From the NCBI RefSeq assembly GCF_905147045.1, contig NC_065917.1, positions 3,426,501 to 3,490,500 of the forward strand: a DNA stretch of 64,000 nucleotides, read 5' to 3'. Under the pieces are notes generated by a model that was not told where the DNA came from, did not search any database, and saw only the letters and a list, made by a program, of their open reading frames with translations. Of this stretch, positions 1-12,496 are shown one piece after another. The stretch's first letter is position 1, and each line of letters opens with the position of its first letter. This DNA is from Nymphalis io. Its lineage: Eukaryota > Arthropoda > Insecta > Lepidoptera > Nymphalidae. The position numbers and the translations under genes were made by a program.

Positions 1-157
1 ACATGCAGGTTTCCTCACGATGTTTTCCTTCACCGAAAAGCACGAGATGAATTATAAACAGAAATTAAGCACATGAAAATTCAGAGGTGCTTGCCCGGGT
101 TTGAACCCACGTTCATCGGTTAAGATTCACGCGTTCTTACCACTGGGCCATCTCGAC
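1..157 (-). mobile_element. Family A SINE, tRNA-like head (cut by left edge)
   Basis: The minus strand carries the pol III A box (TGGCCCAGTGG) and B box (GGGTTCAAACCC), followed by the body up to the window edge. Confidence 0.8.
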
Positions 158-470
158 TTCTTAAACTTAACTTAACTTTATAAATAAAAAAGTATAAACA
201 AAGATTGTCTTTGATTTGAACGCGAACGCAAACCGCTATTACTGTATCACTAAAAAAACAAAAGTCAATTCAATTAGTAAGTCCTTAACGGTTAGAATTT
301 CTACTTTTCGTACCGGTAGTTTTCAGTTTAATTTAATCTCGTAAAATGACGATATACACAAAAGAGCATTACTTGAATAAATTGCATTTTTATATGCTGC
401 AAATACAAAAAACCGGCTTCGACGAAACCTGAGTCTGAAATAAAAAAATAATGGTCAAGTGGTATCCCAC

Positions 471-3400
471 CTTAAGCGTGCGCTCTGATAGTCTCCACAC
501 GAGGCGCTGTCGGTGCGGCGCGGCCTGTCTTGCCTCGTATCGCGCGAGCACGGCGCGCACGTGGGTGCGCGTACTTAGCAGAGATGCGTCGGACATCTGA
601 GGAGGCAATAATTCATTTGTTAGTCATTATTATTATTATTACTTATATTTGATTGGCAAATTTGTTATTGGATTTTTGGTAGTAAAAAAATAAACCAACA
701 AAATAATGTTCTATTATAAATAAAGATATATTAATCGCGAACTGTTTGTAGTGCATAATATAGCAGAACTGCTAATGTATATTCTGCTACTAGAATATAA
801 TAAATAGGAAATACAATGAGCACTAACATTGCAGTGAGCTTGCAACTGAGCAGCGAAATCGTAGAGATAGTACGCGTCATCCGGCAAAGGAGCGCCGCCC
901 TCTGTTGCCTTGCGACTGTACTCCACGAGATGTTTCTCTGTAATATAAAATTATATTAATAAGAAATTTTAAAGTTTTCTATAAAAACCAATCTTTTTAT
1001 TTGGTCCTAACTTTCGAGCGCGGCTCCGCCCGCTAAATTAAAATTACATGCAAGGTTGTACTTTTTTATTCATATTACGTCTAGTGCTTTTCTCATTGAC
1101 TCAATGATACATGAGATATGAACATACGCCAGTTGACTTCCTTGAAGAGGTTTCATTTAGTCTACGGCTCAGATGATAACCTAAGTATATAACCTCTTGC
1201 ATTTTTGAGCACCACTTAAAAATATATAAATGAGAAGTTATGAACATCACTGTACCTAGTTGATGATAAACCAATACAAGCGCCAGTTCGCTAGTACGAG
1301 CATTGACACACTCAGCGTCGCAAACTGCTATCTCCAATAAGTTGATCAACTCGCTTTCCTGTAACAAATTATATTTGATTAAACGGAAAGTTATGTAAAC
1401 CTGCAAATGTCCCACAGCTGGACTAAGGTGTCCTCCTATCGGCGATAAAATTTGAAACCTACTACATAACGCTGCTGTAGTATGGGTTGCTGGATACATA
1501 TATAGAGCTAATTTTAACCCGGCACATGCAATTTTCATCTTCACGATGCTTTCCTTCGCCTTGGAACATATGATCAATTACAAACAAAAATTAAATAATT
1601 ATAATTAACGTGTTCTGACCACGAGTCACATTGGTTCATTCATCGTGAACTTTCTTCGGTTTTCACACAGAATCTATCGCTATACCATAAAAAGTATAAT
1701 ATTTTATCGCTATAACATAAAGCAGGCGCCACACATACCGGCAGCACACACGCGTGCGTGAGCGCGAGCGAGTCGGCGGCGGCTTCGACGAGCGCCCGCA
1801 GCAGCCTCGCCCAGTGCAGGGCGCTCACCGCGCAGCGCTCCGCCACCGCCAGCTTGTCGGCGATCACGCGCGACATGCGCGCCACGTCGCCCGCCGTGCA
1901 CGCCGACTGCGACACCGACACTGTGGACGCAATACTATGTTATATATATGTATACATTATTATAATATTATTATTAAGCTTTAAAAATGTATTTTCTATA
2001 TAAGTTTGAATATGGTATCTCTTTGTATTATATGCAATTATATTCAAATAACACAAATCTACTAAAATAATATATATATTTTTTTACTACAGATAGCCTT
2101 GTTGCTATGTGGGAATTAGGTAGGAGGTAGGTACCTAACAGCTGATACATAAATAATAATAATAATAAATTTGACCCCTATGCTAGTAAATAGTTTACTA
2201 GCATATAGAATATATATTGGAGAGCTAAACTTCAACATACCCAACTCCTCGACGGTCACGTTGCGCGGCTGCTTCTTCATGTCAGCGTACTCGTCTATAG
2301 CGATGTTCATACAGGACACAGTGATGCAGGGTACATGGCACGGACGTACTTTCATTTTCGTTAGGAAACTGAAAAATAAAACGTTATGGATAATTATATT
2401 GAAATTCGTTTTAGGGTAAGTTAGTAATTACGCTTTATTTTGATTTATTCGCCACCAACCCTGGGAGGAACCGGATATGTCATGTCCCTTGTGCATGTCT
2501 CACATTGTCGCACCCACCTTTCAAACCGGAACACAACAATACAAAAAACTACAGCTTGGCAGTAGGATATGTAAGTGGTACCCACACAGACTAGCACAAA
2601 ACATTACCACCAAGTGCGTTTAGGAATGATAAAACTTATGTATTATATATATAAAATAATTGTACGTTTCAGAAATATAAACAAAATTTCATGGTAATTG
2701 GACAAACAGTGTCAAAGTATATTAATCTCAAACAGATATACAAACATATAGTTTTGTGTGTATATATATATATATACCGGCTAGACTGAATCCGAGATGG
2801 CTCGGTAGTTAAAACACGTGAACCTTAACCGATTATAGCGAGTTCAAACCCAGGAAACACTGAATTGTCTTGTGTTTAATTTGTGGTTATAATTCATCAC
2901 GTATTCGGCGGTGAAGGAAAACATTGCGAGGGGAACCTGTATGTGTCTAATTTCCCAAGGTAGAGGGGACATTCACGGGCTGGACTGAATCTAAGACTGT
3001 GTAAATATTAACTCACCGATCGAAGAGGTTGATAGCGCTGATGAGAACGTCCGCAGGCAGGTCGAACCACACTTTGAGACAGCGGAGCACGTGCGCGGCA
3101 CCATCGCGCGCTCCAGTTGTAACTTCACCGTTCTGGGGATGAAAATTAATTTTAGAATCACAATTGGCCAAAACGAAGGGTTCATTCACCTGAAGGTTGA
3201 TTTCCTAAACCCCGGGACTCAGATGTAATGTTCCTTGGGCCTTATAATTTCAACCTGTTTCTTTATGTCTTGTCTGTCATCGTAGCTCATAAACGGATTG
3301 ACTGGTTTCAGGAATCGGTAAAACAACCAACTCCTCACCAATTTACAGAGGAAATGTGTCGTGTTTGAGCACATTGGACTTGTATCTATATTAATCTATA

Positions 3401-4521
3401 TAATAAGTAATCTATATTAATATTATAAATGCTAATCTGTCTGTTTATCTGTTACACTTTCACGGCTAAACCACTGAACTGATTTTGATGAAAATATAAA
3501 GCAAGCTTGAACATCAAGAAAAGACACCACCCCCTCAGATTCCAGCAAAAATGGTATGAACCAAGTTTCCAATGCGAACCGGTTCCGTGATCATATAATT
3601 AATTTTTTAAAATGATGATTCAAATTTGCTTATAAGAGCAGAGTTGAATTAAGAATATCTAGATTTTTCGAAAAGATATAGTCATTTTATTTTCAAATCG
3701 CGAAAAAGACGAAACACGTAGCCATTCGAAAGAGGCCATAGCGGCGCGTTCGTATATAGTATTTCTAAATAAACAGTTACAAAACGACCTCAACAAACGC
3801 GATTTACATATACATATGTGACGTAATACACAAACGAATATTTCTTACGGACGCTACGTTAATATGCGCAGACGCAATTTCGAAGCGTAAATTGTGAAAG
3901 AAACGGGTCAATTATTATTTGTTATATATCGTAATATTGTGTAACAGTTAATTGATGAGATAGAAAAACGGTCGAGTGAATATTTAACGATTATTGCGGT
4001 CGCTGGACCCTTGATCAGAGCGAGATTGTCTTTCCGAGCCCATCCGTCGAAAGATATATTAAAAGCGTAATGGTTAGAACGCGTGAAACATCGATTAAGA
4101 TCGTGGGTACAAATCCGGGCGAGCACCACTGAATTTTCACGTGCTTAATTTGATTTTTTAATTCATCTCATGTTCCGTGAAGGAAAACGTCGTGATTAAA
4201 ACCTGCATGTGTCTAATTTCACTGAATTTCTGCCACATGTGTATTCCATCAGTACGCATTGGATCAGCGTGGTGGAATAAGCTCCAAACGAACAACAACA
4301 ACTTAACAAACGCCGGCCTATTTGCCAGTCCGCCTACCTACCTTTAACGTAAAAAAAAAGCTCACCTCGCTATCAGTCGGCAGACAGAGCCTCGGCTGAA
4401 ACTTCGTCTCCAACTGCAAGTACTCGTTGAGCGTGGTATATAGCTGACGTATGTCGGCACGGCCTGACGAAGTCGATGCACCAGCGTCAGCATCCGGGTG
4501 TCCCGCGCCCGATCTCAACAT
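471..4521 (-). CDS. CycG: Cyclin G, partial (3' end beyond left edge)
   Basis: Seven exons in coding order: 4521-4366, 3132-3017, 2368-2241, 1920-1739, 1358-1256, 937-828, 596-471. All have GT-AG borders and matching phases, giving about 307 residues. The cyclin box starts in the second exon (CLKVWFDLP, then INLFDRFLTKMKV across the 3017/2368 junction). The fourth exon carries SVSQSACTAGDVARM and the last QRLVWRLSERTLK, both close to what I remember of Drosophila Cyclin G. The family comprises atypical cyclins; the fly protein binds PP2A B' subunits and affects growth, cell cycle and DNA repair. The start at 4521 is the first in-frame ATG if the exon begins at the acceptor before 4558; a longer N-terminus is possible. 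Exon 1920-1739 is far richer in G and C than its neighbours. No stop or poly(A) site is present, so the C-terminus lies to the left. Confidence 0.85.
1397..1625 (-). mobile_element. Family A SINE, old and broken
   Basis: Recognisable pieces are ATGTCCCACAGCTGGACTAA and CACGATGCTTTCCTTCGCC. It lies in the Cyclin G intron before exon 1358-1256. Confidence 0.5.
2447..2614 (-). mobile_element. Family D SINE fragment
   Basis: Matches the CGCCACCAACC...TTCAAACCGGAACACAACAA...ATTACCACCAA part of the family, with many substitutions. In a Cyclin G intron. Confidence 0.6.
2791..2962 (+). mobile_element. Family A SINE, 5' half
   Basis: tRNA-like head (CCGAGATGGCTCGGTAG) and body up to TGTGTCTAATTTC; the 3' part is missing. 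In a Cyclin G intron. Confidence 0.6.
3412..3535 (+). mobile_element. Helitron-like fragment
   Basis: Starts with TAATATTATAAATGC and contains TGAACTGATTTTGATGAAA, the recurring 5' portion of a common lepidopteran non-autonomous Helitron type. Similar starts occur at 17.07, 25.67 and 60.16 kb. Confidence 0.4.
4063..4287 (+). mobile_element. Family A SINE, head decayed
   Basis: Body and 3' portion (TGGATCAGCGTGGTGGAATAAGCTCC) are clear; the A-box region is lost. In a Cyclin G intron. Confidence 0.6.
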
Positions 4522-4629
4522 GATCGGGCTTTGGTGCGAGCAGAGGGTGAATCGGCACCTGGTTAGGTTGTTACAATTCATTAACAAGATATAATACCAG
4601 TATACATAGACATTTTTATTTAACTGTAT

Positions 4630-4791
4630 TGTTGGTCTAGTGACTAGATATGAGACCGCAGATCCCGAGGTCTAGGGTTCAATCTCATAATCCGATGAAT
4701 TTTCCGACAGAAAACCCAATTACTTTTTATCGGCCCGATCTACGGCTTTATATCCAGCCACTAGACCAATGAGACTATCATAAACATATTA
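4630..4791. mobile_element. Family C SINE heads in inverted arrangement
   Basis: A plus-strand head (GTTGGTCTAGTGACTAG, B box GGGTTCAATC) is followed by a minus-strand head (CCAGCCACTAGACCAA at about 4755-4770), so the two could fold into a hairpin. Confidence 0.55.
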
Positions 4792-5071
4792 ACGAAAATA
4801 GTTAAGTTTAATACTTAAGTTTTAAATAGCAACAAACGGTTAGGATGGGGTTGCCATTAGCGGGGGATTTAACGGTGTCGTTCCGTGAATATTTAAAACA
4901 ACACCCATGTTTTCATTGACTTTATTTTAACGAATATGAAACCGGTATCTCGTATCCCATTTTTTAAGGAACAGATAAACAAACAAAGCCCGTTACGAAA
5001 GTAAATATTTATTTTCTCGACCACATGTCGAGTGCGTTGAACTCTGACGTCACAAATGTTACATATGGAAG

Positions 5072-5369
5072 AATTTTTTTTTTGTAGAATAGGTAGGCGG
5101 ACGACCATACGGGCCACCTGATAGTAAATTGTTACCAATGCCCATAAACATTGCCATTGTAAGAAATGTTAACCATCGCTTACATCACCAATGCGCCACC
5201 AACCTATTGAACTAAGATGTTATGTCCCTTGTGCCTGTAATTACACCGGCTCACTCACCCTTCAAACCGGAACACAACAATATCAAGTATTGCTGTTTTG
5301 CGATAGAATATCTGATAAGTGGGTGGTACCTACCCAGACGAGTTTGCACAAAGCCCTACCACCAGTATT
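5072..5369 (-). mobile_element. Family D SINE, near full length
   Basis: Runs from the T-run and TAGAATAGGTAGGCGG to CCCTACCACCAGTA. Confidence 0.75.
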
Positions 5370-5756
5370 TATGTTATAATACATATTTAATTTTTATGTA
5401 TAGGAAAAATAATTAACCACCAAACAATTATCTATTTTCTTATTCATTATTTAGTTCCTCATTTCAACATTTCATAATTTCATTTTATTTTTCATTGTCA
5501 TAACTTGTTCATATTTTTCTGTATAATTTTTTCTTTTCATCTATTGTAAACGTTTTTTGTAAAGTGTACAATGTATTCTCAAGTGCTGATGTTATTCGAT
5601 TTTTATAAGTGAAATATTTCGTCTACAATCTGTGTTCACATAGTTGTTGGGTTATAACTTAGCTTGCTTATAATGTTTACTTATATATTAAATGTGTCTT
5701 TAGTTATAATCTGTTTTGTGGACCATAAATAAATAAATAAATTATACCTACGATTA
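5370..5756. other. AT-rich spacer ending in (AATA)n
   Basis: No coding signal. The AAATAAATAAATAAATT run at 5727-5743 could be the tail of an unrecognised LINE 3' UTR. Confidence 0.25.
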
Positions 5757-5893
5757 GTATTGTTGAGTTCCGGTTTGAAGGATGGGAGAGACAGTGTAAC
5801 TACAGGCACAAGGGATGTAACATCTTATACCCAACGTTGGTAATGCATTCGTGACGTAATTGACCGTTAATATTTCTCACAATGCCGATGTAA
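5757..5893 (+). mobile_element. Family D SINE, 3' two-thirds, diverged
   Basis: Contains TTCCGGTTTGAAGGATGGG and ACAGGCACAAGGGATGTAAC. Confidence 0.6.
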
Positions 5894-5900
5894 AAAAAAA

Positions 5901-6066
5901 GCCGAAGTTAGAACGCGGGTTCAAACCTCATTTTCATATAATTTATTAATGTTTATAATCTCGTGTTCGGCTATGAAGGAAAACATCGTGAGGTAACCTG
6001 TGTATCCACAAAACCGTAACGGAGCAGTGGTGTTCTCAAAGATACCTTAGCCCAGCGGAAACATTA
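5901..6066 (+). mobile_element. Family A SINE, internally deleted
   Basis: Head remnant (GCGGGTTCAAACCTC), AAGGAAAACATCGTGAGG and the CCTTAGCCCAGC tail survive. Confidence 0.5.
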
Positions 6067-6380
6067 ATATTTAAAAGTTCTTCATTAATTCAATTATAGA
6101 ATGATATAATTAGAAAAAAGGTACATTAAGCGTTGTGTTCACTTTCATTTGATCGCGCAGGTGTGACTGATGCCTTACAATTACTTGACCGCATAAGTTG
6201 ATATTATTACGTGAATAATAAAAAATTATACGGAAGTTTCGTCGTCGACTATTATGTTAATTTTTTATCTTTCGCTTTAAATAAGCGATATCATGATAAC
6301 TTTGAAAAGGTATGTATGTCTGATACGGGATGGAAAATTTCCGAATTGTTTTAAGTTTTAAAGAAATGGTAAATTTCAAT

Positions 6381-6652
6381 TAATAATAATAATAATATCT
6401 TGGGACATTTATCACACACGGCCATCTGATCCCAAATTAAGCTTGTACAAAGCTTGTGCTATGGAAACCAGACAACTGATATACTACATATACTACTTTT
6501 CTATTGTAAATACATTCTTAAATAGATAATTACACCCAGACTCAGGACAAACAGATATGTTCATCCACACAAATGTCTGTCCTTGGTGGGAATCGAACCC
6601 ACAACCTTCGGCGTGAAAGGCAAGTATCTACCAACCACGCCAACCGGCTCAT
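6381..6652 (-). mobile_element. Family B SINE, full length
   Basis: The minus strand starts with GAGCCGGTTGGCGTGGTTGG (A box) and GGGTTCGATTCCCACC (B box) and ends in a TATTATTATT tail. Confidence 0.85.
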
Positions 6653-6785
6653 CAATTATCGTTTACATGCGTTAACAAAAACGAGAGTGGTAGATTGCGT
6701 ACAGGGGCGGATATCCCTATAGGCTGAGTAGGGCCTAGGGCGGCAAAACTTGATGAGATTTCTCCTCTGTGAAACCACATACACA

Positions 6786-6862
6786 AACATTTCAGTAACG
6801 GCCTGTTAATGTCCCACTGCTGGGCTAAGGCCTCCTCTCCCTTTGAAGGTTTGGAGCTTATA
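6786..6862 (-). mobile_element. Family A SINE, 3' end only
   Basis: CCTGTTAATGTCCCACTGCT followed by the CCTCCTCTCCCTTT block. Confidence 0.7.
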
Positions 6863-7610
6863 AAAACTAAAAAATATCCATAATTGCAGTATGCAAAAAG
6901 TGCCCGTATGAAGATTCCGGTTATTAAAAAAAAACACTTAAAAACTAGTAGGAGGGCAACCTTCCATCGGCCTATGGCAACCAAGATATGAACCGCCCCT
7001 GAGTGCATACTATATTCAAGAAACGATTCGTTTCTTTTTGCAGGTAATACAATTGTCTACGAGGCGTTATTCAGACGTCACCATTGACTTGCTACTGACG
7101 GAATCAGAGAGCCACGAACACCCGAGTAGGATCATTTAATATCATGAATGCGCGACAAACCTGCTATCGTACTCACGTAAGATAACACTGGGCGTTGTCA
7201 CTATTTATGCGAGTGCAATTTCACCGACTAATAATTAAACATGCAATAATACTTTGGAACAAGAAAAGATATATTATTGTTTAAGCATTACTTAAGACAA
7301 TAAGTAAACATCGTTTACACATTAACGATAAAAGTTTTAAAACACACTCGTACGCAAACAGATTTGTTTGGGGTTAGTGGGGGTCGCCATTTATTTACGG
7401 GGTCAATAACACATGAGCCGAGTCAACACCATCCTAATCTTAACAACTTATAAACTAAACAATGCATTAATACACGATCACAATAATCAAGAAACGAGAC
7501 ATTTTTCAGTCTTAAAAATTATGCACAAAAAAAAGTATTTTGTGTATTGTAAAAAAATAAATAATAATACATATATATGTACAAATACACACACACTTAA
7601 TAAATAAATA
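6863..7610. other. AT-rich spacer
   Basis: Contains a low-copy sequence with TGTCTACGAGGCGTTATTCA at 7052-7072, similar to 53.97 and 59.30 kb, and nothing coding. Confidence 0.25.
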
Positions 7611-7625
7611 TATAAAAAAACTCAC

Positions 7626-7860
7626 CTAAGCAGATATCAGAGCAAGCGAGCAAGCGTATTGCCAGCGCCGATCCCCCCAAGGCTCGTCGTCCCGTCGGTT
7701 TGTGCGACCGGGCGCGGAGGCCTAATACCTGACAAGAGAGCTACGGTCAAGTTCCAGCAGCTCAGGCCACTGAACACTGACAGGTTTAAGTGGAGTACGA
7801 TGACGTGGGATAGGGTGAAACGGATTATGACGTCAGAAGGTTAGTCGATGACGTTCTTAC
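7626..7860 (-). other. Candidate 5' UTR exon, possibly of Cyclin G
   Basis: A CpG-rich island in AT-rich DNA ends on the minus strand in CTTAG|GTGAGT, a good splice donor, at 7626. The minus strand contains no ATG from here to about 7850, which fits a non-coding first exon, and the next gene on that strand is Cyclin G. A perfect CRE palindrome (TGACGTCA, 7828-7835) lies near its presumed 5' end. The upstream end and the link to Cyclin G are inference; RNA reads would settle it. Confidence 0.4.
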
Positions 7861-7861
7861 T

Positions 7862-9640
7862 ATGTGGCGTTTATATATGAATAGAATTTGTAGGATTTTA
7901 AGCGATGGGGAATATTCTTTAGAGGATTTTAGATTATATTATTAATGTGTAAATGTTTAATGATACTTTTGCGATAGGAATAATGAAGTTTTTGAATAAT
8001 TCGATGACGTTAAAATGGATATATGTCAGTATTTGTGTGATTTAGGATAGGAATATGGTATTTTTAAGGTTACCAGGTACAATGTCTTGTTGAAAGACGA
8101 TTGCCTAGCGACCTTTCGCTCTCGATATAACGTCAGATAATATACAATAGTGGTTGAGCACTATTGCAGGCCCGGTACGTTCGGCTCGGATAACGAGACA
8201 GAACGACGTTCGAAATTCAATAAACAAAATACGCCACGGTCGGAACCCTTGACCCGTTTAGTACAAATCGGGTAACGAACCCTTGATACTATTTTTATGT
8301 GAACCTTCGATGGTTCCGCGCAGCGAGCGCTCGGGTCTCTTGACAGGGATTTTTTTTTTTAATAAGGCGTTTATAATAAACAATTACCTGTAAAATTAGC
8401 ACATTATAGAAACATATTTTAATAAAACATGCGAAAATTGTTAACGTTTATGATATTGAATTTAAAATCAACCAATGTCTTATATTTGTTTTTATTCGTT
8501 TCAAAAATATAATTTTGTTTTAACAACAACTAAAATAATAGATTGAAGATGGCAAAATATTAACTCTTTTCAAACACAGACAGCAAATGTTCAATTTAAA
8601 GATGACACACGTTGTTGATAAGAAAACATATTTTCAAAAGAAAAATTAAACTTATCGACCAGTTTATCCAAAATTAAGTATGAGAAATCAATGATTTTTC
8701 AGCCATCACAAGCGCGAGATATACTGAACAGCTGATTAATTATAATCGCGCATATGAACTATCTTCCCTCACGAACCAATTGGACGACAGACTCTTCAAA
8801 ACTCATCGTGTCTAGATTTCCTTCACCTTCCAAGAACCGATTTACTCGTTTCTAAATCGGTTATAAAAGTGCAAAGATACCAACAACATTAAAACGTTAG
8901 ACATATTGTATATTTATATAATATTTTCGTTCTTATCAAACCGTATCTGCATATAACCTTGGACATATTAAAAATACTTCAACTCTTTATTTTGTTTTTC
9001 GTTGAGTTCAAAATAACAATAACAGAACATTCGAGAACCGTTTCTATATCTATTCGAAACGTCCGATAGATTTATCGTCTTGTTTACCTTTTCTTATATA
9101 TTTTTATAACTTTCAATGTTTGCGTGGTTTTATTATATTGTAATTTATATAAAAATACTTCGTCTTATATATATATATATATATAAAGAATCATCAATTT
9201 ATCACATATGTATTTTATTGTATCTATTTTTATGTTAATTTATTAATTGTAAGAAATATGTATAATCAAATAATAAGTTTTTATTATTATGACAGGTGCA
9301 ATTTTATTTTATGTCGAAAATGACGTCAAGACAAAAATGGCGTTGGAAAAAAGACGCAAACAGAGACGAGAAGTGTTGACTTGAAATAAATGATAATGAT
9401 AGAAATCGGAATACGAGTTGAGTTTTAAAGATCTCGAATAATTCCTCAATGGATCCGCGAGGAAATGACGTTTTTAATGTAAGCGAAGTTGTAATCGTAA
9501 CTTCAGAACAAAGTGGTTATAACTATTATAGTTGAGTGGAATAGTTTTGTATTATAAATAAAGATATATCAATCGAGAACTGTTTGTAGCGCACAATACA
9601 GCAAAGTTATACGCACATCGCTTGGAATATGTAAATCTAA
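7862..9640. other. SINE-free stretch upstream of the CpG-rich exon
   Basis: The first 450 bases contain CpG-rich patches (about 8160-8340) that could belong to a Cyclin G promoter. The rest is AT-rich with a short (TA)n run near 9170-9185. No coding signal or repeat copy was found. Lack of SINEs next to so many elsewhere may mean constraint, or chance. Confidence 0.3.
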
Positions 9641-9652
9641 GGTTTGTTTGTC

Positions 9653-9958
9653 TTTATTTTTTTTTTTTTTTTATAGAATAGGAAGGCGGACGTGCATATG
9701 GGCCACCTGATGGTAAGTGGTCACCAAACGACCATAGACATTGGCATTATAAGAAATGTTAACCATCGCTTACATAGCCAATGCGCCACCAACCTTGGGA
9801 ACTAAGATTTTATGTCCCTTGTGCCTGTAATTACACTGGCTCACTCACCCTTCAAATCGGAACACAACAATATCAAGTATTGCTGTTTTGCGGTAAAATA
9901 TCTGATGAGTGGGTGGTATCTAACCAGGCGAGCTTGCACAAAGCCCTACCACCAGTAA
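9653..9958 (-). mobile_element. Family D SINE, full length
   Basis: T-run, AGAATAGGAAGGCGGACGTG through CCCTACCACCAGTA. Confidence 0.8.
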
Positions 9959-10186
9959 ATTTTATCATTGGAATAGGAAAACTTACGACCTTACCCATAA
10001 ACGTTTTTTTGTTAAACACATTACTTATTTCTAACATCATTGATTTGTCATTCGAATGAACACTTAGCTTAACAGAACACACGCCAAGCAATTAAATAAA
10101 TTTATTAAAACAGAACAGTACATTATTAGAAAACAATTTTATTCATATCTTTTCTTTAAATCACTTACTTAAATATAATACACATT

Positions 10187-10549
10187 AATAATGTCCTTTA
10201 GACCGATTTCGGCCACGGCAGCCAATCTCAAGAGAGATTAGCCAACTACGCAGGAGATATTATAGTGCACAAGTGTGCGCAAACACAGGTGCACTCTATT
10301 CCATAACTCTCATAATCCGATGGGACGGCAATCCGACACGACCGGAAAGAGTTCAGGCGCAGGATCAACGGCTTTACGTGCTTTCAAGGTAGGCACGGGA
10401 GTGTAGACACTTCCAATTTCTAGACTACGGGCTGCTACTGAGAATTTTCTGACAGAAAAACTCAACAACTTTTTATTGGCCCGGCCTGGAAATTGAACCC
10501 AGAACCTCCGGGTCTGCGGCCTTACATCTAGCCACTAGACCAACAAGAC
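10187..10549 (-). mobile_element. Family C SINE, full length
   Basis: The minus strand reads from TTGGTCTAGTGGCTAGATG and GGTTCAATTTCC to GGCCGAAATCGGTCTAAAGG and a TATTA end. It is the reference for family C here. Confidence 0.8.
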
Positions 10550-11122
10550 ATTCAAAATATCATATATCATTGATAATAAATATTGCTATCCGTATTAATA
10601 TCTATAGAATATTAAAAGCATTGTAAGTACATTAAATCAATTGATAAATAAACTTGTTATGACATAATTGATAGGAATACACTCAAATTTATTATAAAAT
10701 TTGCCAGTAAAAATACTGTAAGGTCATTTCTATGAGAAAAAAGAAAACAGATATGCGATATTGACCGTTATAATCATAACATTACAAGAATACACGCGTC
10801 AAAATAGTATATCACCAAAGTCGGTTGTCGACATTTCACGTGTGAGTGATGAAGTGAGTCCATACAGCACTGCTTGTTAGAAAGATATTTGTTTTTTAAT
10901 ATGCAATTATATTTGAAAGTCATAAAAGTCATTGTTTTGATGTTACATACAATTAAAATTGCTGACGTAACAGATGCTATGTTATCGGTCAATTGATAAC
11001 GACACGAACGCATCACGCCACGATTGATATCTCCTCTTCATGATTTCGATCAACGGAATAAATAAATTAAGATTAACGAAACAATATAAAAAATACGACT
11101 TTATTAATTTACCTAGTGTTTT
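10550..11122. other. AT-rich spacer
   Basis: No gene or repeat recognised apart from GACATTTCACGTGTGAGTGA (10831-10850), whose neighbourhood resembles 18.78-18.84 kb, an unclassified low-copy repeat. Confidence 0.25.
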
Positions 11123-11421
11123 TTATTTATTTTTTTAGATAGAATAGGAAGGCGGACGAGCATATGGGCCACCTGATGGTAAGTGGTCACCAACGCCCAT
11201 AGACATTGGCATTGTAAGAAATGTTAACCATCGCTTACATTGCCAATGCGCCACCAACCTTGGAAACTAAGATATTATGTCCCTTGTGCCTGTTATTACA
11301 CTAGCTCACTCAACCTTCACACCGGAACACAACAATACCAAGTACTGCTGTTTTGCGGTAGAATATCTGATGAGTGGGAGGTACCTACCCAGGCGAGCTT
11401 GCACAAAGCTCTACCACCAAT
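11123..11421 (-). mobile_element. Family D SINE, full length
   Basis: AGAATAGGAAGGCGGACGAG through GCTCTACCACCAAT. Confidence 0.8.
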
Positions 11422-11562
11422 GAAGCTGGTTGTTAGCTAGATCTTTTCTGTACCCCTAACGGAGTGTATGCAAAATTTCATAATGACCGGTTGAGTAATT
11501 AAAACGTGAAAGCTTAACAAACAAAGGAACACACTTTCGCAATTATACTAGTAATTATTTTA
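11422..11562 (-). mobile_element. Helitron-like fragment
   Basis: On the minus strand, reads from an ATTACTAGTATAATTGCGAA start into the TTGTTAAGCTTTCACG body and ends directly at the family D copy. Confidence 0.35.
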
Positions 11563-11770
11563 TTCATGAAAAACTCTATAAATAAAATAGACACTAGACA
11601 AATTTTCTAAATGATTCACACGTGGTAGCTTCGGTACCAACTCGAAGTTTTTATGGCGGACTTTATATTGTAATCGTTTTTATTACACATATGTATAAAT
11701 TACGTACGTATTTATATATACGCCAGCTTCGCATGTGGTGGAAATCCGTCTTATTTTTTTTTTAATTTCA

Positions 11771-11868
11771 TATTGGTATAATGTCTATGGGTGTTGGTGA
11801 CCACTTACCATCAGGTGGCCCACATGCTCGTCCGCCTTCCTATTCTATAAAAAAAATAACATCTCTCC
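11771..11868 (+). mobile_element. Family D SINE, 3' end
   Basis: GTGACCACTTACCATCAGG through CTATTCTATAAAAAAA. Confidence 0.7.
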
Positions 11869-12209
11869 CAGCCTCACACGGAAGAAACTAGTTAGATATA
11901 CATATATGCCTACCCATCCCGATTTCGTTCGTACGATTAAAATTCCTACAAAGCTACCTCTAACCCTGTTGAAATTTGATACTTCCAACCTCCTTTCTTC
12001 GGACGCTTACGTTAGTTACTGGCAATGCGTCCTAATTTCTAACGGATGAAATAAGAACTAAGGAAATAAAAAACAGTGTTTTTTGAATGTTATATAAACA
12101 TTTGCTAAACTATATTTACCCTTGTATACACTTTACATCGTACAAACACGCCCCACGTCGAAATATATAATTTCATAAGAGTTTTACAGCAACGTTCTCT
12201 TCGAAAGCG

Positions 12210-12243
<34 letters not shown>

Positions 12244-12481
12244 GACTTGTATTGATATAAATTACGAACTCACTCATCATTATTTTAATTTTCTCATCAT
12301 TATTTACCAACAGAAATAAGTATCGACTGTTCTAGAAGTAAATGTAACGCTCGAAAGCGTGTGTTTGAAGACAAACGCCTTTGTTTCGAGTATTTAACAA
12401 CTTTCACTTGGACGAAGCTGTGATAGAAACTGTTTTATGATTTTATTTACGACGTCAATATATAAACGATTAATGCTTTCA
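11869..12481. other. AT-rich spacer with (TA)n
   Basis: Holds a (TA)n microsatellite at about 12212-12242 and no coding signal. Confidence 0.4.
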
Positions 12482-12496
12482 ATATACTAGTAATTT

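Noticed and set aside
1710..2003. Arg/Ala-rich frames around 1.7-2.0 kb
   Set aside because: They are alternative frames of GC-rich Cyclin G exon 1920-1739.
7659..7844. Plus-strand 61-codon frame in the CpG-rich exon
   Set aside because: It has no ATG start, and the splice donor on the other strand explains the region better.
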